Program-made: the position numbers and the translations under genes
The notes under the pieces: model-generated
The model's database searches: none
The model's input: the letters and a program-made list of their open reading frames with translations, nothing else
What the model was told of the DNA's origin: nothing
Assembly: GCA_023014335.1 (NCBI GenBank)
Contig: JAECYW010000023.1
Span: 744,001 to 808,000 of the forward strand
DNA length: 64,000 nt
DNA from: Galerina marginata
Taxonomy: Eukaryota; Basidiomycota; Agaricomycetes; Agaricales; Galerinaceae
Direction of reading: 5' to 3'
Shown here: piece by piece, positions 56,940-64,000 of the stretch
How the letters are laid out: every line of letters starts with the position of its first letter
Position numbering within the stretch: position 1 is the stretch's first letter

Positions 56940-58376
56940 TGAACTTATATTTCGTTGTTGGTTGTTGTGGGTTTTCGATTTTTTTCAAGGTTTTATTTTG
57001 CTGCACCTACACCTACTTATCTCATTCATCCCAATCGCCATTCATTTTTTTTTCTTGCCTTGTGGGCACATCTACTACCTTCACTATGTGTCATAGACAA
57101 TCCTTTTATACCTTTCATTCCTCTCATTATTATTTTTTGCATGGAAGACGGACCCTCAAGGAATTCTCTGCCCTTTAGCACAGTTGCGCTATGCCCAAAC
57201 CCCTTTCTTCTCTTTTACCCCCTTCCATTTTTAATGAATACTTACTACTACTACTCGGACAGTGCTTGATTTTTGGAGTTTTACACTGACGACGCATTCA
57301 TGAAATTTATATGCCTTATATATCGTATATACTCGAGTACATACAGACCCAGTCATCAGCGAATTCACGTTGTCGTAAATTTTTTGACCTCCGTGGATTC
57401 TTCCCTATACCAGTTCCTTCTGTGTATGTAGATTTTGGATAATGGCCTACTTGCGTCCTTCGATGTAGAGGTTGGATCTGAGAAACCTTTGTCGTGTGGT
57501 TCATCGTGGCCGTCGACGTCGTGGCCTCCAGTTCGCCCCTTCAATCAGTGAACGCAGCCGCCGGTGAAAAGTAAGACGTAAGTAGTCTCGACAAATTCTT
57601 CTTTCTTTCCTGCCGAGATCATTGTAATGTGGCTCACGTTTTATTCGGCGTGGCAATCCCGTATTGTTATATGGCACAAGACACTTCTCCGAGAGTGCTC
57701 CTCATCGGACAAGGAAGCTCTCCTCCTAAATTCTTATTTTCTTGGTGGACTCTATTATCGGAATTTGTGGTTATACTTTTAATACAAGGTACTAAGAGGT
57801 ACTAAGGCCTGGAAGATATCTTAAGAAAATGAACAATGGCCAGCTTAGTGAGGCCGCAGTCTTGTAGTGGTGCGAGGCGGTGTTGACTCATTTTGAACGT
57901 TTTTCTCATTCATTATGATAGATCATGAATCTTCCCTGCTGCCTGGATACCCTCGGAGCGACGTAACGAAGAACAAGGATGCATGACAGGAATGTCCAGA
58001 GCGCCTATTGTTCGCGAAGCGATCACGTGACCAACAACAATGCACGTCGGCTCAGCCATTGTTCTTTCGTCTCGACCTCCGCATTGTCAGGAGAGCTTGT
58101 ACAACCCCGACGAAATGCGCCCAAACACCTCAATAAGAATGGTTACCGCCTCCCACCGCTTCGTTATAAACCAGGCAGCTCTTTGGTTATTCTCCCATCC
58201 ACTCCTGGCCGAGGACCAAGCGCCTCTTTCTTTTCCTTATCTTTTTTACGACGACCGTCGGTGCTGGGTCACCTTTTCTTCTTTCCAGCCTCTACCTTTA
58301 ACGAACGGCGATCTCACACGAACTTTCCCCCGCACCGAACATTAAACGTTGTTATTTCTCTGCCATTATAATCACG
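56940..58376. other. Intergenic region
   Basis: The first 350 bp are T-rich 3' UTR-like sequence. A GGTACTAAGAGGTACTAAGG doublet lies near 57788. The last 200 bp are a C/T-rich leader before the ATG at 58377. No gene is seen. Confidence 0.45.
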
Positions 58377-59587
58377 ATGCTGCCACCTCGCGCAAGTGAG
58401 TACTAGTATTGGCCTTGTTAGGCAACACTCCTCCAGATACTGATTTCTCTCACTTTCTAGTTCAATTCATGGGCTTGAACGCCGTCCGCGTCCTCAGCTT
58501 GATCTCCCTCATCTTGGTTTTCTCCAGCACTATCCTGGTCATGGTCACCAACATCAAGGCTGTCAACACTTTTCAAGCGGAAAAAGGCTCTGACGATAAC
58601 TCTACGATGATCGATTGCGACTACATTATGTACGCTATAATTTTATTTTCCTAATCTTATTTACCAACTAACGACTTCTCCTTGTTCTCCAGGGGAAGCA
58701 CAGTACCAAACCAACCTGCCGGAGTCTTCTGGGCTGTAGTTTCCAGCCTCCTGATTATCTTCCAGATCATCATCCTTTTCCGTGAGTGGTCTCCCTATTT
58801 TTTATCCCGTTGTTACTTATCTTACTTATATCATCCAGTCTCTGAGGTTAGTTGGCCAATGGCCTTTTTCGACCGCTACTTTCCCGTTCTCGGTACGAAA
58901 TTCGGCTTGGGTCCTTTGGGCATCTTCCAGTGCTTGTACGTCTTGTGATATCCCAAATTTATCTACCATTCTCTAACACACCAATTGCACAGGATCTCAA
59001 CCCAAATCCTCTCCCACCACGTCGACGACTTCACGCTCGTCTCTGCCTTCTTCCTCTTCGCTCTCGGATGTCTTAACATGCTCCTCGGCCTCATCTTCCG
59101 CGAGTCCGCCAAGTCCAAGCGATCCATCACCTCCTGGCGCGCAGAGGCCAAAGGCATTCTCCCCACCACCTCCGACAACCGCCCCGTCTTCATCAACGCC
59201 ACCCCTTATGTCTCCAACGTCTTTTCGGGGTCGGAGAAAGCACCCTACCCTGGCCCCCAAGTAATGGTGCACCAGGAAACCACCTCTGACGCCTTGTCGT
59301 ACAAGAGCACTGAGAAGGCTGGTTACGGCTTCGGACGACAAGGAGAGAAGGCTGCCGGCCTCCGTGGGTTCATCTTGCAAAAGCCTGAAGAGTCGCTTCC
59401 GCGCTACGTCAGCCCCGCTCCCCAATCGGTCACGGTATCTCGCAGCCCCTCCAGCGTGTCTTCTTCGTCGAGTTTCTACTCTCCCGAAAGGCCGAGCATG
59501 CCCCTTCCTCCCCAGCAAGCCCGATACAGTGCGGCTGATTCTGATGCAGGAGCTCCGGCGTTCAAGTCGAGCCGCACTGCGCTCTAA
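58377..59587 (+). CDS. Four-TM protein, DUF7598-like
   Basis: Five exons (58377-58395, 58461-58629, 58693-58781, 58839-58935, 58993-59587) give 322 residues. The first coding exon is only 19 nt. Four hydrophobic segments are visible: NAVRVLSLISLILVFSSTIL, VFWAVVSSLLIIFQIIILFL, TKFGLGPLGIFQCL and LVSAFFLFALGCLNMLLGLI, with PMAFFDRYFPVLG between helices 2 and 3. This matches the layout of the DUF7598 group of basidiomycete membrane proteins. The cytoplasmic tail of about 130 residues is Ser/Pro-rich. Function is unknown. Confidence 0.82.
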
Positions 59588-60212
59588 ACACTTGCAACGA
59601 AGACATCAACGTTCACCTCGACTCTCTTCTTTGCGAGAGTAAAGTACAGCCGCTCAACGCTGATCTCCTTGCCTGGAGCTCGGAGTATCTCAGCGGATTC
59701 GGATTACGAGCACCAAATCTACGACAACCTGCTCTTCACGCCGCCACGACCAGGAAAACCATCCACATTGGACCTTACGCTCTTTCTTGACACTGGTATT
59801 TACGTGCATTGTACATAGCTTAAAACTAATTCCTCCCTCGACTCCTTTGTATTAATTATACACTTCGAAGCTTTCTTTCACGTTATAAGTAGCTTTTGTA
59901 GATACTCGCCCGAGTATTATTATTATCTGTAGCAATATTTACCCCTCACACTCTAACAATCTACTTCATTCCTGCCCGGGTTTCTTGCCACCGCGAAATA
60001 GTATACCTTCAGTTTGCCTGAATTGTGGTATCCGACTGCAGTTCAGCTCCGGTACGGAGACGCGTCCGAGGCCCTGGGAAATTCATTCTGTAAGCAGAAA
60101 TGAACTTCAACTTCAACTTCGTTTGAAAACTCGCGTTCGCGACATATCCCCCGCTTTATCCAAATTGCATCCTGAAACCGTTCCTTTGCTCACAAAAACG
60201 CGTCAAGTCAGC
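59588..60212. other. Intergenic region before chromodomain gene
   Basis: 625 bp with the 3' UTR of the DUF7598-like gene and the upstream region of the gene at 60213. The frame of the next gene stays open upstream to about 59985 but contains no earlier ATG. Base composition becomes more AT-rich from about 59800 on. Confidence 0.45.
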
Positions 60213-63200
60213 ATGGCCAGAGGCAAGAAACCCAAGAATGCAAATACTCTCAAGATTAAAGAACCGTTATGGCGTGTAGGTAAGTACACCAAATTTGTTA
60301 AACGAGTACATCTGTCAATCACTCTCTGTCAACAGAGGTGATAACCGAAGCGAGGCGCGTTCCCTCAGCGGAGGACGTCAAAGAAGAAACTACAGAGAAG
60401 AAGAAGGCCAAAAGGCCAAAGAAAGTCGCGCCAAGATGGGTAAGGAGTCTCGCTCATGTGCAATAATATTTGCATTTACTCACTTCTCCCTAAATATTGC
60501 AGGAATATCTTGTTGAGGTGGGTTCAGCTCCTCACCTGTTTTTGGTTGCCTTAACACATTTTTTGCCAGTGGGCGGGTCTTGATAGTGATGGAAAGAAGT
60601 ACAAAGTTCTTTCCTGTACTTTAAGACAGTGCTAATTTTGAACGGACAGGTATTTACCAACTTGGGAGCCCCAAGAAAATCTTCAACAATGTGAGAGACT
60701 GGTCAAAGGTTTCTGGGAAAACGTCGGGCCCGAAAAACGCCAATATGAAGTTGGATATGTTTTAAAACCAGATGAAGATTGGATCGGTTGAGTATTCTCA
60801 ATGTAAGCAACTACTACTGAGTTGACTTGGCTCTTTCTTCCTTCAGAATCTGAGAAAAAGCTATCCAAGGAACTTGAAGTAAGTACTTTGATTCTCATGT
60901 TTATATTAATATATAACTGAGGTAAATATTGTATGAGCAGGATACCGATGATGATTCTACCGATGATGATACACCTTGTCAACAATTGTCAACTCCACTG
61001 ACTATTATTATTCCCAAATGGAATGGGAGTACAACTCCAAATCGAAAAAGAAATTCTTCACGCCTTGAAGAGGTATGTATTGTCATTCATGCAAGCCATA
61101 TTTACCTGTTTTTCCTGATTCCTGCACATTCTTCAGGAATGTGAGCCAATACCAGCTTCTACTAGTGCTTTTCAGAAGAGGCAAAAAATGGCATTGGATT
61201 CATCCTCTGATTTAAATCCTACATTACCAATTGTTTGTTCTATCCTATTTCTTCTGTGAAAATGATCTTAACTTCAAATTATAGGCAACTGCCCAGCCTC
61301 CACAAGCATCATCCCTTTCATCTGGAAAGGCTCTAACACCCAAAAAGCCGCCTGCCAGTAGGACTGTGAAAAGGACACCAAAAAAAGCTGCACCACCTAA
61401 AGTAGCTCCGTTTGTACATCCTCAGGCAAAGATACCGCTACAATCCTCAGTTTCAGCTGCAACAGGAATATCTACAAAGGCAAGACTTGCTGAAAATGCA
61501 TTGGACCCAACCTTGCCAAAAGAACAAGCCATTATGCAACTTCCGCAAAAGTCATCTTCACGAAAACTTGGTTCATCAGCTCAAACACCAGTTACAAAAT
61601 ATATTGACTTCAAAAAGGATCTTCAAGTAAGATCATCAGCTGTTAATCACCCTCGCTCGCCCACACCAGACAGCAACTCGGAGTTAGAGCTGGTTATTGG
61701 ACCATTAAATTCCCTTGGTATCCAATCATCTCCAATCATGTCTGACCCATTTGAAAGCTCTGCCAACCCATGCTTCACATCTGGTATCTCAGTCATTGAG
61801 GATGATTATTCCTCCTACATTCCAAATGGTACAATGTAGGTTCTGTTCACTGATTTTATATTTAAGTTCTAACCCAATTTACTAACAGTTCACCAGCATT
61901 AATTTCTCCACCATCTCCTGTGGGAGATGTTGAGATTCCTCATGATATCATGGATCTTGAGTATGTTGTTTTGTCATTATTTCTGTGTTTATAACTCTAA
62001 TTTGTATTCTGAATCAAAGTCCAACATCACTGTATGTTTATTTTTTCCCATTTTTAGTGTCAGATATTCTTATGGAAGTAGATTTAGCCCTGGACCAGAG
62101 GAACCCATGGAAATTGAGGCTCCAGTATTATTCCACCAAAAATTACCAACACCTGGAAGGTTTGTTCTACATATATTGACTGTGCAACATTTTGATCTGA
62201 CTGGACTGAATGACTCATAGGCTTCCAAAAATTTGGAAATGGTGTGGTCCATTGTATATTGCCTCTTCAAAAAGTTCAGTCTACACTGTCAAGCTTTATC
62301 ACTTGATAAAAGACCAGACAAAGTTCTCTGAATTTTTCAAAGTAGGTGATGAGGTTGAAGTTAGCTGCTTCCATGATATTATGGATATACGCACAAACTT
62401 GCAAGCATTCCAACCTCCTTCACAACTGGCATTACTTGGTGTTGAAGAAAACAAGGATGTTGTTCCTTTTAAATTTTTGCTTTCTTACATGGAGAAGGCT
62501 CAGAAGGTAGGTGGTCCTCGCTGAAGGTATTTTAAAATGCTAATAAGTCTTCTAGATTTTCATGATGCCAATAATTCAGCATGACATTCTCACTGGCCAG
62601 GTTCTTTTTTTTTCCTATGCTTGTGGTTTTAGTATGCTTGGTAGGGATATCCCTGCAGAGTTTAATCAGCCTGGAAACCTTGTTGCTGCTATTTTACTCT
62701 ATTCCTTATCTCATAGGCAGCTCAAGTTCAATCTAGGACCCTTGAAAAACATCAACCTCCCACCTTTGGACACCACTCGACAAGCTCAGTTATTGAACCT
62801 GAAATACCTGAAATACCAACATGCTGCCCAGGTTCTAGGACTAGCACCATCCCACAGACTTTGCAAATTCATGGCTATACATCCCCGGACAAAATACTGT
62901 GTGTGGTCTGGAGAGGGTCCAGAAAAAGAAAGAAAGAGTATTAATATGGAAATGTCATTGCTTCTCAGTGTTATGGGACGAATGCAAGGCCAGCTTGTCA
63001 CAAGGAGCAGAGAAGCCAAAATCATTTTCATCCATGCTGGCTTTCTTAGCATGGTGTCTAAGCTGCACTCCTTTGCTGAAAGCTGTTCAAGTCAGGCCAT
63101 CCATTTCTACCTATATGGTACTCATCAAGATGTATCACCAAGTCTTTGGGGGATTCGGGAAATTTATCCCTGTGGTTTGCCTCTTTTATTTTTGTTATAA

Positions 63201-63968
63201 ATTGTCCCAACTAAGCTTTGGTTCTGTTTCTCTCCAGGTGGAATTGTGACATTCACTCCAAGAGCAATCATGGCTGATCCTATTGGTGTCATACATGTGA
63301 TACATCAAATAAGTGCCCACCCACAGTGGGCATGTTATATCCTGCCAGCTGCCCTTGGTATGGTTGCAAAGTTGGAAAGCAGCCAGAAAAAAGATCTGGA
63401 TAACCTTCAATGGTCTGTTAGTTGACTACCATGATGGCTATCACCTTTTGCTAATTATTGTTGCAGCCAGAGGCAGGTTACAAACAGTATTTTGGAAGTT
63501 GTTAATGAAGGTGCAATTGCACTTTTGCATGCACTGCCCTTGACAGCTGGGACTGTGACAAAAGAAGAAGATGCAAAAAATTGGATGTTGGAATACTTTG
63601 CATTTATTCCACCTTGCAAGCAGACCACTTTGCAGGCAGGAATCACTGCATTTTCCAACACTCAAAGGCTATCTGAATTAGATGATGTTCAACAGCAAAT
63701 TGTTGCAATGAACAATGAAATTGTGAAGGACATAACCCTAATGCAACTGCAGCCAGTCTTTGTGAAGCAATACAGACGTTACATTGTCATTGACAGTGAA
63801 GCTCATGCTGCTGAACAGCCATCATATATTCAGGGTGTAAGTGACATTTTCTACCAAGATTCATTTATCTGAGCCAAAAAAAACCAGTTGGAATGGACAA
63901 GCACTGCAAAATTTGATTTTAAGGATGACTTTTATCCAAAGCAAACCACTGGTGATAATGGCTTGTAG
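60213..63968 (+). CDS. Chromodomain protein with large uncharacterised C-terminal region
   Basis: Sixteen exons join in frame to 954 residues: 60213-60279, 60336-60439, 60503-60517 (15 nt), 60570-60598, 60650-60786, 60847-60878, 60941-61072, 61137-61232, 61285-61835, 61889-61960, 62058-62159, 62221-62506, 62556-63171, 63238-63412, 63467-63836, 63888-63968. Residues 20-100 form a chromodomain: LWRVEVITEARR, a basic Lys-rich insertion, EYLVEWAGLDSDGKKYLPTW, then EPQENL and a final helix CERLVKGFWENVG. Chromodomains read methylated histone tails. Two cage aromatics are present (Trp 20, Trp 63); the third position appears to be Leu 66. A 300-residue Ser/Pro/Lys-rich linker follows. The last about 550 residues look globular (KIWKWCGPLYIASS, AKIIFIHAGFLSMVSKLHSF, EIYPCGIVTFTPRAIM, HPQWACYILPAALGMVAKL) but match no family I can name. 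The gene is AT-rich relative to its neighbours. Confidence 0.8.
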
Positions 63969-64000
63969 ATATTGATATTACCTTATGACTACCACTATTG

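Noticed and set aside
62600..62635. Extra 31-nt intron in the chromodomain gene (GTTCTTTTT...TTTTAG)
   Set aside because: The frame is open through it and encodes a plausible hydrophobic strand; removing 31 nt would break the frame.

Overview
This window is nuclear DNA from a filamentous basidiomycete, most likely a mushroom-forming Agaricomycete. The genes are split by many short introns (mostly 45-65 nt, GT...AG) whose removal restores one continuous frame in almost every gene. Several products belong to families typical of basidiomycetes: DUF7918, DUF7598, single-pass proteins with a Ser/Thr-rich stalk, and a NEDD1-type WD protein. No rRNA gene, convincing tRNA gene, CRISPR array or bacterial-type operon was seen. 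Exon joins below were worked out by hand from splice signals and frame.

Layout. 1-6.8 kb: the 5' part of a multi-pass membrane protein gene (minus) and a divergent single-pass membrane protein gene (plus). A 2.7-kb tandem duplication produced a second membrane protein gene (5206-6731) and a truncated, frameshifted copy of the first exon of the minus-strand gene (4195-4540). 7.1-12.1 kb: NEDD1-like gamma-tubulin recruiting protein (minus) and a related single-pass membrane protein (plus). 12.5-18.7 kb: a DUF4139 protein (minus) and a FAN1-type VRR-NUC nuclease (plus), divergent. 19.3-25.2 kb: a P4-ATPase lipid flippase (plus) and a small conserved unknown (minus), convergent. 26.2-29.6 kb: a DUF7918 protein and a mitochondrial ribosomal protein of the MRP51 type. 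30.8-34.75 kb: two direct copies of a 1.8-2.1 kb non-coding repeat. 37-39.1 kb: a nucleotide-sugar transporter with long disordered ends. 41.2-42.7 kb: a decaying P-loop kinase-like gene and a minus-strand relic. 43.8-47.5 kb: UPF1. 48.8-50 kb: a charged hypothetical protein. 50-54.8 kb: gene-poor. 54.8-59.6 kb: another single-pass membrane protein and a four-TM DUF7598-like protein. 60.2-64 kb: a complete 16-exon, AT-rich gene for a 954-residue chromodomain protein with a large uncharacterised C-terminal region.

Most genes are independent housekeeping functions: interstrand-crosslink repair (FAN1), nonsense-mediated decay (UPF1), microtubule nucleation (NEDD1), lipid asymmetry (P4-ATPase), Golgi sugar-nucleotide import, and mitochondrial translation. 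The accessory content worth attention is the local family of surface-type single-pass proteins, the tandem duplication, the paired repeat element, and the chromodomain protein, which differs from its neighbours in base composition and exon structure.
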